Positions 1 to 6,386 of a stretch of 6,387 bases of DNA are shown here, piece after piece. Each line of letters starts with the position of its first letter. Positions within the stretch are counted from its first letter, which is position 1. The DNA comes from an uncultured Collinsella sp. Its GTDB lineage: Bacteria; Actinomycetota; Coriobacteriia; Coriobacteriales; Coriobacteriaceae. The translations under genes were made by a program, and so were the position numbers. The notes beneath the pieces were generated by a model. It ran no database searches. It saw only the letters and a list, made by a program, of their open reading frames with translations, and was not told the origin of the DNA. The DNA lies in the NCBI GenBank assembly GCA_902478985.1, contig CABSNH010000091.1, positions 1 to 6,387 of the forward strand, written 5' to 3'.

Positions 1-2
1 CT

Positions 3-629
3 TCCCCGTATTCCGCCGAAGAGTTTTATCCGCTTGCGGCGCATCTGCCCGAAGGTCTGCGCCTGTTCGCCAGCTACGTGATGGCGCATGCCCTGTATCT
101 GCGCGGCGAATATGGCCGCAGCCTGGGCATGGCGGAAAATGCCCTGATCATGAAACAGGGAAGCTATCCCATCTCGGAAGTGTTCCTGCACCTGGCAGCT
201 TCCATGGCATGCATGAGCCTCAAGGACATCGACGCCGCAAAAGCGCACTTCGGAGTTGCTTGGAACATTGCGCGCCCCGACGGCCTTATCGAGCTCATTG
301 GCGAGCACCACGGCCTTTTACAGGGGCTCATCGAGACGTGCCTAAAAACGCAATATCCTGACGACTTCGCGCGCATCATCGAGATCACGTATCGATTCAG
401 CTACGGTTGGCGGCGCATCCACAACCCCGATTCGGGCGAGGACGTGGCCGACGATTTAACGACCACGGAATTCACCATGGCCATGCTCGCCTGTCGTGGG
501 TGGACCAACGCCGAAATCGCACGCCATATGGGAGTATCGCCGGGCACCGTCAAAAACCGCCTATCCGGCGTATACGCAAAGCTTGGCATCGGCACACGCG
601 CCGAACTGGTCGCGCATATGTTGCGTTAG
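3..629 (+). CDS. LuxR-family transcriptional regulator, 5' end missing
   Basis: The frame is open from base 3, so the gene begins before the window; 208 residues are visible. The last ~57 residues (456-626) are a LuxR-type HTH: a T-T-T-E-F start, G-W-T-N-A-E-I-A-R-H-M-G-V-S for the positioning helices, then P-G-T-V-K-N-R-L recognition helix and Y-A-K-L-G-I-G-T-R-A-E-L, matching the family pattern G-x-T-N-x-E-I-A...S-x-x-T-V-K. Before it lies an alanine/leucine-rich helical region resembling the TPR-like repeats of MalT/LAL regulators; no receiver domain or membrane helix is visible. It should act as a cytoplasmic DNA-binding regulator, with the signal sensed by the missing N-terminal part. 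GTG 78 and ATG 81 could be read as starts but would cut into the helical region and lack a good Shine-Dalgarno. The next gene begins 154 bp downstream in the same direction; whether it is the target is inference. The HTH family is secure, the signal unknown. Confidence 0.9.
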   Translation, partial: SPYSAEEFYPLAAHLPEGLRLFASYVMAHALYLRGEYGRSLGMAENALIMKQGSYPISEVFLHLAASMACMSLKDIDAAKAHFGVAWNIARPDGLIELIGEHHGLLQGLIETCLKTQYPDDFARIIEITYRFSYGWRRIHNPDSGEDVADDLTTTEFTMAMLACRGWTNAEIARHMGVSPGTVKNRLSGVYAKLGIGTRAELVAHMLR

Positions 630-657
630 CGACTGGGCTGCCAAGCGCATCGAACAC

Positions 658-667
658 GTTCCGGAAC
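658..667. repeat. 10-bp perfect palindrome in the gap before the surface-protein gene
   Basis: GTTCCGGAAC is a perfect palindrome 29 bp after the LuxR stop. It sits inside a weaker inverted repeat, AAGCGC (643-648) with GCGCTT (671-676). No T-tract follows, so it is a poor terminator candidate. It could be a dyad for a regulator or chance in GC-rich DNA. I found no convincing -35/-10 pair between 630 and 783. Confidence 0.3.
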
Positions 668-783
668 CCGGCGCTTCGCTCGATCATTTGGACATTTTGA
701 CCCTTGAACGGCACTACCGCCACGGAGCACCTTCTCGCAAAATTGGATTATTTCCACCGATACCTGCGGGATGGGAGCCAAAG

Positions 784-3700
784 ATGCTTGATCGCCGTTC
801 GTTACTTGTCGCCGGAGCGTCCTCGCTGGCGAGCATTATGTTGCCGCGCGTGTCGGGAAGTGCAAACGCCTTCATATTGCCGTTCGCGCCCACCGAAGCC
901 TATGCCGACGAAAAAGACCCCTTCAGGGTGCTCGTTCTCTCGCGCACCATGTTCGGTGTGGTCGTGGTCGACGTCGCCAACAAGAATACGCCCATCACGG
1001 GTGCCCAGGTCACGCTCACATCGCGCTATGCCGCAGGCAAGCAGCTCACCGCCACGACCGATGACGAAGGCACGGCCATCTTTGAGGTCGCGCCGCTTTC
1101 GGAAGGCTACGTGGACGAGGCGACGCTTCTCGACGCGTACGACTTTAACGGCGGCATCTCCATTAGCATGGCGGGCTACCGCGATGTCGAGATTCCCCTC
1201 GCGCGTATCCAGGGTGGCACCGCCATAACCGCGCCAACGCGTCCGCTTTCTGACGGCGAGCCGTACTTTCGCCAGCTCACATTCGACGAATGGGACATCC
1301 AGTACGCCGACGCTACGTTCATGGCAATTCATAAGGACGACGTCGGAAACGACCAGCCCAACACGCACGCTTTTACCGTGCAGGCCCATCTGCCGCAGGG
1401 CGGGCAGGCAACGTTACATATCAATAAAGTGATGCCCGCTGCGGGCAGCTCATCCGAAACCGTCACGCAGATTGGCCAAGTCAAGGCCAGTGCATCGGGT
1501 TCGGACAATCTGGCAACGTTCACACTCAAAGACAAGTTCCTCGATACGACATCGGGCCTTCTGGAAGAAGGGTGCAAGCTGCGCTTCGTCCTCGACTATC
1601 AGGGCAAAACCTATACACTCTCCTCCCCCATGGCCGTTGTCACCGCGCCGGCCGCAAAGGCGGAATCGGGCTCGACCACCATCATTCCCACCACTATGGA
1701 CCAAGAGATCACTCCGTTTGATTTCCCAGCGGCGTTTCCCGGCATCGGCGGCAACAAGTTCACCTGCTGGATGCCCTCGTTCCCCATTTTGTTCGATTTC
1801 TCTTTTGCCGGGTACGTGCTGTTTGGCGGAGGATACAAACCGGTCGGCTACATGAACGATTCAGGCAATCCGGATCCGGAGTACTGGAAGAAATCGCCGC
1901 GCGAGTCGGGCGCCAAGCAGGCAAACCGCTACCTCGACGAAATGGAGGGGAAGTGGAATCAATATAAGAGTATGAGTGCCGGTTCGGGTACCGATCCAAG
2001 AAACACCAAGCTCCTTCGCCACCATTGCACGCTGCTGCTCACGATGGATATCGCCACACAGCTGTACGGCTCGCTCGCCTACGATTGGGTGGGCAAAACC
2101 TGGGGTAACAACAACGACCCCGCATACGGCAATATCAAGGCCCTCTTCCAGATAAGAACCGACCTCAATTGGACCGAGCAGTTTACCCTAGGACCGGTGC
2201 CGTTTTTCCTAAACGTCAACCCCTGGGTGCTGGCGAAGCTGGCGCTCGCCGTGGGTGCCCACACGCACGGCAGCGGCGCGGCGTTTTTTAAAAACATTTC
2301 GCTCGACTATTCAAACACCTCGGGCTCGTTCACCATCCAGATCGGGCTTGCCGTCACCTTTGGCGCCGGTGTTGCAGGCGTCGCCTCGTCTGCCGTGCGT
2401 GGTACCGCATCCCTCACCCTGTTCATTGGGTACGAGAAGGCAGATGGACACCAGCTTCTGCGACTGCGCGTGGGTGCGGACGTCGATGTCGATGTGATAC
2501 TCCAGTTCGTAATGTTCAAGTGGACCACCAAGGCTTGGTCGGGGTCGTGGCCCACACTCCTCGATTCGTGGAATATGTCGGTGAACAATGGCAACCAGTA
2601 TGTGCTCCAACGCTCTGAGCTTGCATTGGGTGGGGATACGCCTTACACGCTGGATGCCTGCTTCGGCACGCCCGGCAACATCGAGGCGGGCGGCGTGCCG
2701 CAATTTATCGCATCGGCCACCATCGTCACCAACGCCGAGCTACTCGCACGCGCCGAGGTTAAGGCCACCGCCGTAAACGTCGCGCCTGTCGTGCGCGATT
2801 GGGATCAAGCGGTCACGCGCATTGAGCTCGAGGCGGATGCAGAAAGCGACGACACGGGACAGATCGAGCATTTCGTCCATGCACTGATAGAGAACGACGA
2901 AAACGCCGCGCCGATGTATGCGTACACCCATATCGGGCAGGCGAAGGACGCCGTTGCGGACCCCAACGCCAATTCTGCTGGTGTATCGGAGGACGAGCGT
3001 GGCGGCATCAAGCCCTCGAGCGACAACGTGCTGTTTACTGGCGTGCTCAGCGAAGCTCACATGAAGCTGGCAATGATCGCCGGCGTAGAATGCCTGTTCC
3101 GTATCGCCTCGGTGCGCTACGGCGACAATGGCCGCTCGCGCCTAGTGGTGCACACAAAGGCAAACGGCACGTGGTCTGCCCCCATGCCCGTGGACTTCCC
3201 CCTTGGCTTTGGCGAGGGCGACGTGGAGCGCGACGGCATATTCGATTACGACTTCGACGTAGTGGAATATACGGACGGAAGAGAAAACCAGGACGCTTAC
3301 GTGCTGCTGGTCTCGGGCGAGCGCCCCGACGGCGACAACACCCTTTTCGATACGGCAAGCACAGCCGGCATACTGTCCGTTGTGCGCCTGCGCATAAGCA
3401 ACGACGGAGTTCGCGTGATGTCTCATACGTCGTGGCGCAGCATCTCGCGCGGCCGCCTTCAGGAGGATGGCCACCATTGTCTGCAGTGTCCACGCATCAC
3501 GGTGGGCAAGACGCTGGTCGACGGGCGCCTGTCGGGCGCTTACCTCCACCGCCGCGGAACCACCGCAGAAAAGGCGCTGGGCAATGAGGCAGAGGTTGCG
3601 CTGGAGTGCTTCACCCTGTGGTCGGACGTTTCGGGCGACAGCCTCACGTTCCGTCAGGTCCTCCGCTTTCCGCAAGCGCCATCGAGCATCGAGCTGGGCG

Positions 3701-5169
3701 TACCCGAGAATATCAACGGCAAAATGGTGGTGCCCGTTGCATACGAAACTGCAAACGGTAGTGGCTGCGCATCGTATGCCGTGATCGGCCAGTCCATCGC
3801 GGGTTGGGGCGTTATGCCACCAGATGCCACAGTACCCCACGCGGTGCCGTGGCCACAACATTCGGGCTTTTTGGCAACCGTCAACGAACAGCTGCAGCAT
3901 ATTACTTGGACGCGAAGCGCATCGGCATTTGCAACGCAGCCCGTGGGCGCCGCAGGCTGTGGCCCGGCATCGTTTAGCGTAAGCAACAACGGCAGGTGCG
4001 TGCTCTATGTAGAGAATACCGATGGCAAGGTGGGACAAACCTACGACGAAGAAGGCAACCCGGTAGCAGTAATGGGCAAGCACTTCCGCATCTTCGACAG
4101 CACCTTGGCAGGCGATCTGTTCACGGAGCCGTTCGTGATGTGCGAGCTGGACCATCCCGTCGATCAGATAACGACATTTTTGACGTCGGGAGGCATGCTC
4201 TCCGCGCTCGCCACGCACATTGTGAGCGCGGAGAAGAGCGAGGCAGAGCTGCACGACATCGAAGTGCCCTTGGTGGCGTGTGCCACTCCGACGGGCGCCG
4301 TTGCTACCTCGGGCGCGGTGGTGCCCGGAGCAGCAGGCGAATCCTTCATGGTCACGGTGCGAAACGACGGCAACACCTTGCTGACCGCCGGCACGATCGA
4401 TCTGTACCGAGAGGGCTCCAGCCAGCCGTTCTCCAGCGCTTCCATCGGATTCGGACTGAACGCACGCATGGCTTCAATCTACGATCCAGAGCTTGCCGAG
4501 GACGCTTCGGCCAACGACATGGCACACGTGAAGTACGCGCTCGAGACGCTGGGCGCACGTTTTGCAACGCACCCGCTGGTAGCCGACAACGGCAACGCCG
4601 TGCTGGCACCGGGTTGCACGGCACAGTTCCGCATGAGCTTCGCCATCCCCGAGAGCTGGAGCGACGAAGTGGGCAAACGCGTAACGCTGTATGCGAAGGC
4701 GCGTAATCTGGTGGCGCTCGATCCCGTAACGCTCGAGGAAATTCGACCGGGCGCGAACTCGGCGCTGGGTGCCGTACTGCACGAGCTTCATGTGCCCGAC
4801 GCGTCATGCGAACGCTCAGAAGTTCAGGTCGGCGTATGCGACAGCGCGGATACGACAGGACTTCACGACGCCCCGATGACCGTGGACGGCGATGGCGGCT
4901 CGAGCGGCGGCGGTACTGACAAGGACGGCGGCCCCGGCGGAAGCAGCTCCGGTGGCGGCAGTGGCTCTGGCAGTGGCAAGGATCACGGCAATAACAAGCG
5001 CTCTGGAAAAGCGGGCGCGCTTGCGGGCACGGGCGATGTCAACGCCCCCCTTACGGCGGCCGCTGCAGTACTCGCCGCGGCAGGCGCCGGCCTCGTCGCC
5101 TACAGTGCCCGCCGCACGGCGCTCGAAACCGACACCGCCAATGAGGTCAATTCGGATAAGCCTCGCTAG
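784..5169 (+). CDS. Giant secreted surface protein with LAGTG wall anchor (1461 aa)
   Basis: The start is ATG 784: GGGAG (773-777) lies 6 nt upstream and an export signal follows at once. That signal has R4-R5-S-L-L, a hydrophobic stretch to about residue 20 and possible cleavage after A29 (A-N-A) or A41 (A-Y-A). The twin arginines suggest Tat export, but Sec is possible. Residues ~47-135 look like a CnaB/carboxypeptidase-regulatory Ig fold (T-P-I-T-G-A-Q-V, then T-D-D-E-G-T-A). Residues ~320-600 hold a Gly/aromatic-rich region with alternating beta-strands. Residues ~745-1150 resemble a beta-propeller (N-G-T-W-S-A-P; N-N-G-R-C-V-L-Y). Residues ~1180-1310 resemble CARDB (V-R-N-D-G-N-T-L-L). 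A Gly/Ser spacer (1368-1412) and sorting signal end the protein. All 16 cysteines follow the signal peptide. No catalytic motif was recognised; adhesion or ligand binding is inferred. Domain names are fold impressions; export and anchoring are well supported. Confidence 0.93.
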   Translation: MLDRRSLLVAGASSLASIMLPRVSGSANAFILPFAPTEAYADEKDPFRVLVLSRTMFGVVVVDVANKNTPITGAQVTLTSRYAAGKQLTATTDDEGTAIFEVAPLSEGYVDEATLLDAYDFNGGISISMAGYRDVEIPLARIQGGTAITAPTRPLSDGEPYFRQLTFDEWDIQYADATFMAIHKDDVGNDQPNTHAFTVQAHLPQGGQATLHINKVMPAAGSSSETVTQIGQVKASASGSDNLATFTLKDKFLDTTSGLLEEGCKLRFVLDYQGKTYTLSSPMAVVTAPAAKAESGSTTIIPTTMDQEITPFDFPAAFPGIGGNKFTCWMPSFPILFDFSFAGYVLFGGGYKPVGYMNDSGNPDPEYWKKSPRESGAKQANRYLDEMEGKWNQYKSMSAGSGTDPRNTKLLRHHCTLLLTMDIATQLYGSLAYDWVGKTWGNNNDPAYGNIKALFQIRTDLNWTEQFTLGPVPFFLNVNPWVLAKLALAVGAHTHGSGAAFFKNISLDYSNTSGSFTIQIGLAVTFGAGVAGVASSAVRGTASLTLFIGYEKADGHQLLRLRVGADVDVDVILQFVMFKWTTKAWSGSWPTLLDSWNMSVNNGNQYVLQRSELALGGDTPYTLDACFGTPGNIEAGGVPQFIASATIVTNAELLARAEVKATAVNVAPVVRDWDQAVTRIELEADAESDDTGQIEHFVHALIENDENAAPMYAYTHIGQAKDAVADPNANSAGVSEDERGGIKPSSDNVLFTGVLSEAHMKLAMIAGVECLFRIASVRYGDNGRSRLVVHTKANGTWSAPMPVDFPLGFGEGDVERDGIFDYDFDVVEYTDGRENQDAYVLLVSGERPDGDNTLFDTASTAGILSVVRLRISNDGVRVMSHTSWRSISRGRLQEDGHHCLQCPRITVGKTLVDGRLSGAYLHRRGTTAEKALGNEAEVALECFTLWSDVSGDSLTFRQVLRFPQAPSSIELGVPENINGKMVVPVAYETANGSGCASYAVIGQSIAGWGVMPPDATVPHAVPWPQHSGFLATVNEQLQHITWTRSASAFATQPVGAAGCGPASFSVSNNGRCVLYVENTDGKVGQTYDEEGNPVAVMGKHFRIFDSTLAGDLFTEPFVMCELDHPVDQITTFLTSGGMLSALATHIVSAEKSEAELHDIEVPLVACATPTGAVATSGAVVPGAAGESFMVTVRNDGNTLLTAGTIDLYREGSSQPFSSASIGFGLNARMASIYDPELAEDASANDMAHVKYALETLGARFATHPLVADNGNAVLAPGCTAQFRMSFAIPESWSDEVGKRVTLYAKARNLVALDPVTLEEIRPGANSALGAVLHELHVPDASCERSEVQVGVCDSADTTGLHDAPMTVDGDGGSSGGGTDKDGGPGGSSSGGGSGSGSGKDHGNNKRSGKAGALAGTGDVNAPLTAAAAVLAAAGAGLVAYSARRTALETDTANEVNSDKPR
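4885..5019 (+). repeat. Gly/Ser-rich wall-spanning spacer coding segment
   Basis: Codons for residues 1368-1412 of the surface protein are almost all GGC/GGT, AGC/TCG/AGT and GAC/AAG, giving runs such as S-S-G-G-G and G-S-G-S-G-S-G. Low-complexity spacers like this are common just before sortase signals, where they carry the folded part through the peptidoglycan. The near-repeated GGC-AGT/AGC triplets make length variation by slippage plausible between strains. Confidence 0.8.
5020..5166 (+). other. C-terminal sorting signal: LAGTG motif, membrane helix, charged tail
   Basis: Residues 1413-1417 read L-A-G-T-G, followed by D1418, an Ala/Leu/Val-rich hydrophobic helix (about 1421-1442) and R1443-R1444. 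This is the tripartite layout of a sortase substrate. The canonical second residue P is replaced by A; LAxTG is the motif known for class E sortases of high-GC Gram-positives. Sortase would cut between T1416 and G1417 and link the protein to the wall. The tail after the arginines is unusually long (17 residues, acidic) for a sorting signal. No sortase gene is in the window. Confidence 0.85.
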
Positions 5170-5217
5170 CTCCTAGTTACTTTTGTGAGAGGCGCCGACT
5201 CGGCTCATCGAACATCA

Positions 5218-5253
5218 AATGGGCTGGTTCTGAATACCCAGAGCCAGCCCATT
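5218..5253. terminator. Bidirectional hairpin terminator between convergent genes
   Basis: Bases 5218-5232 pair with 5239-5253 to form a 15-bp stem with one G-T wobble and a 6-nt AATACC loop. The core is GGGCTGG/CCAGCCC. It lies 48 bp after the stop of the surface-protein gene and 5 bp after the stop of the leftward membrane-protein gene. The leftward exit reads ATTTGATGTT, the better U-rich tail; the rightward exit (ATTACGCATT) is weaker. One hairpin probably serves both genes. Confidence 0.85.
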
Positions 5254-5258
5254 ACGCA

Positions 5259-5843
5259 TTAGATGTCGTCAGAGGAGTCGAGTTCTGCCTCGAGCTTGGC
5301 ACGGCGTCTTTTCGCCGTGAAAAACGTTGCGCACAGGGCAGCAAACGTGGCCGCGAAAATCGTCGCACCGCAGAACACGCCCGTGGCCAGGTTCGCCAAC
5401 CAAAAGACGCTTTCGAGCGGTACGATCTGCGCCTCAGCGATACAGCGCATTGCGGCAATAACAAGAGCGAACGCGGCGCCGCTAAGACCGCTGACAAGCA
5501 GGAAATATCCAACAGGAAGATGCTCGGTTTGCCCAAAACGATTGGTATCGACATAGCCCTTCCGCGTTTGCAGTCCTGCGCAAATCAACATCACGAGAAC
5601 GAGCCACAAATACATGGCTGCCTCGAACGGCGTTGCAAAGCCATGCGGCATTTCACTGGCGTCGCTGTGAACCCACGCAACCTGTCGAGCTATAAACTGG
5701 TAGAAAAAGATCATCAACATGCCAAACGAAAGCAGCACGAAACCAATCTTGTAGATCTTCGCGCTCTCGGCCTCCAGGCGCTCATCCTTTGGGCCGGCAT
5801 ATTCACGCCACTTTTGCACGAGTTTTAAATCTTCAAATTTCAT
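5259..5843 (-). CDS. Four-helix membrane protein, DUF6773-like (194 aa)
   Basis: ATG at 5843 is preceded by AGGAG (5850-5854) with a 6-nt spacer. The protein has a soluble, charged N-terminus with a D20-E-R-L-E24 signature. Four predicted membrane helices follow at about residues 33-52, 73-91, 111-131 and 147-176, then a K-R-R-R basic stop (178-181) and an acidic end (L-D-S-S-D-D-I). Between helices 2 and 3 sits a loop G90-L-Q...R-K-G96-Y. This size and layout, directly after a YgzD-like XRE gene, fits the small membrane proteins (DUF6773 and similar) commonly paired with such repressors; their function is not established. The Shine-Dalgarno overlaps the stop codon of the repressor gene, so the two are translated from one mRNA. 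The membrane nature is clear; the DUF assignment is from memory of the pattern and moderate. Confidence 0.85.
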   Translation of the reverse strand: MKFEDLKLVQKWREYAGPKDERLEAESAKIYKIGFVLLSFGMLMIFFYQFIARQVAWVHSDASEMPHGFATPFEAAMYLWLVLVMLICAGLQTRKGYVDTNRFGQTEHLPVGYFLLVSGLSGAAFALVIAAMRCIAEAQIVPLESVFWLANLATGVFCGATIFAATFAALCATFFTAKRRRAKLEAELDSSDDI

Positions 5844-5852
5844 AGCGAACTC

Positions 5853-6083
5853 CTAAAGAGCGTCAGGGTCGACGTCGCTCTCGTCTTCCCAAAACAAGTC
5901 GTTCAACGTAACGCGCAGCGCCTTACAGATTGCCACGCACAAATTGAGCGTGGGGTTGTAGCCGCCCGCCTCGATAAGACCGATAGTCTGGCGCGTAACG
6001 CCCACGGCCTCGGCCAAGTCGGCTTGCGAAAGGCCAGCCGCCGCGCGCGCCGCCTTCATGCGAAGGTTTTTCTTACCCGGCAT
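5853..6083 (-). CDS. Small XRE-family HTH repressor (76 aa)
   Basis: This is a compact Cro/C1-type repressor made almost only of the HTH. Residues 7-16 form helix 1, G-L-S-Q-A-D-L-A-E-A-V-G-V (17-29) helix 2 and turn, T-R-Q-T-I-G-L-I-E (30-38) the recognition helix, then G-Y-N-P-T-L (41-46), K-A-L-R-V-T-L-N-D-L-F-W (54-65) and an acidic tail. The R-Q-T-I, Y-N-P and D-L-F-W signatures are those of the YgzD-like group. The start is ATG 6083, with AAAGGAG (6088-6094) 4 nt upstream. A longer reading from 6143 would begin upstream of the predicted transcription start and adds residues encoded by AT-rich promoter DNA, so it is rejected. It is the first gene of an operon with the membrane protein 9 bp downstream. 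The symmetric GACAGA array over its promoter suggests autoregulation. Confidence 0.93.
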   Translation of the reverse strand: MPGKKNLRMKAARAAAGLSQADLAEAVGVTRQTIGLIEAGGYNPTLNLCVAICKALRVTLNDLFWEDESDVDPDAL

Positions 6084-6104
6084 GGAGCTCCTTTCGTAAA
6101 TGTG

Positions 6105-6194
6105 GACAGATATCCGTTGCAACATGACAGAAATATATTGCATCCATCAGAAGATGTCAACTATATCTGTCATTATGAAAACCATGTCTGTCAT
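6105..6194. promoter_or_regulatory. Symmetric four-site operator array (GACAGA/TCTGTC)
   Basis: GACAGA occurs on the plus strand at 6105-6110 and 6126-6131, and its complement TCTGTC at 6166-6171 and 6187-6192. Same-direction copies are exactly 21 bp apart (two helical turns). The whole set is symmetric about 6148.5, inside the promoter spacer. Three copies extend to ATGACAGA/TCTGTCAT. The inner copies sit at the transcription start and just upstream of the -35. Binding by the adjacent XRE protein is inferred. Confidence 0.65.
6132..6160 (-). promoter_or_regulatory. Sigma70-type promoter of the XRE-membrane protein operon
   Basis: Read on the minus strand, the -35 is TTGACA (6155-6160, perfect consensus) and the -10 is TATATT (6132-6137, five of six), with a 17-bp spacer. 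The expected transcription start is near 6125, giving a leader of about 40 nt before ATG 6083. It is the strongest promoter-like sequence in the window. Confidence 0.85.
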
Positions 6195-6233
6195 CGCCAT
6201 GCAGACATACCAATTTCAATTCGCTATTCAAAC

Positions 6234-6270
6234 TTACTCGGACAAAACCGACTCGGGTTTCTCCGAGTAA
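6234..6270. repeat. Inverted repeat 1: TTACTCGGA ... TCCGAGTAA
   Basis: The 9-bp arms 6234-6242 and 6262-6270 match perfectly. A second pair inside, AAACC (6245-6249) with GGTTT (6256-6260), could continue the stem. No T-tract follows on either strand, so a standard terminator is unlikely. It lies between two divergent promoters. Confidence 0.6.
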
Positions 6271-6273
6271 ACG

Positions 6274-6310
6274 AATCCCCATCGAACTCCGAACGGTTGT
6301 TCGATGGATT
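6274..6310. repeat. Inverted repeat 2: CCATCGAAC ... GTTCGATGG
   Basis: The 9-bp arms 6279-6287 and 6299-6307 match perfectly. Alternatively AATCC (6274-6278) pairs with GGATT (6306-6310) around a CC bulge, giving a 12-bp stem with the ATCGAAC/GTTCGAT part. Its centre (6293) is about 41 bp from the centre of inverted repeat 1 (6252) and just upstream of the rightward -35. It could be an operator or a structured element. Confidence 0.6.
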
Positions 6311-6319
6311 TCGTGTTAG

Positions 6320-6348
6320 TTGGAATCGCCTATGGGCTGGGCTATGCT
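6320..6348 (+). promoter_or_regulatory. Probable rightward promoter for a gene beyond the window
   Basis: TTGGAA (6320-6325) and TATGCT (6343-6348) are separated by 17 bp, with a start expected near 6355. Each box matches four of six consensus bases. A Shine-Dalgarno follows 32 bp after the -10, at the right distance for a short leader. Confidence 0.55.
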
Positions 6349-6379
6349 ACCTTGACTATCTATATGACTTAAACGCAGC

Positions 6380-6386
6380 AAAGGAG
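6380..6386 (+). promoter_or_regulatory. Ribosome binding site of a gene starting past the right edge
   Basis: AAAGGAG ends one base before the window edge and is identical to the Shine-Dalgarno of the XRE gene. No start codon is visible, so a rightward gene should begin within about 4-10 bases outside the window. Its product cannot be told. It would be divergent from the XRE operon. Confidence 0.65.

Noticed and set aside
496..783. Upstream extension of the surface-protein reading frame
   Set aside because: It overlaps the LuxR HTH in another frame, and a signal peptide with a good Shine-Dalgarno begins at 784.
630..783. Terminator after the LuxR gene
   Set aside because: The AAGCGC/GCGCTT and GTTCCGGAAC pairings are short and have no T-tract after them.
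3472..3489. Possible c-type heme site
   Set aside because: The motif is C-x-x-C-P, lacking the histidine of C-x-x-C-H.
3142..4254. 370-codon open frame on the minus strand inside the surface-protein gene
   Set aside because: It is antisense to a strongly supported gene, has many Cys/His/Arg residues typical of a GC-rich shadow frame, no domain and no good ribosome binding site.
3996..4706. 236-codon plus-strand frame inside the surface-protein gene
   Set aside because: Arginine-rich, out-of-frame shadow with no recognisable domain; likewise the frame at 3090-3587.
5259..6083. Toxin-antitoxin module
   Set aside because: An XRE gene next to a small gene invites this, but the partner is a four-helix membrane protein of 194 residues without toxin features.
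6084..6143. Longer start for the XRE gene at 6143
   Set aside because: That codon lies upstream of the predicted transcription start, in the promoter spacer; ATG 6083 has AAAGGAG and begins just before the HTH.
5195..6256. Shared CCGACTCGG at 5195-5203 and 6248-6256
   Set aside because: A 9-bp near-palindromic match in GC-rich DNA with unrelated flanks; likely chance, not element ends.
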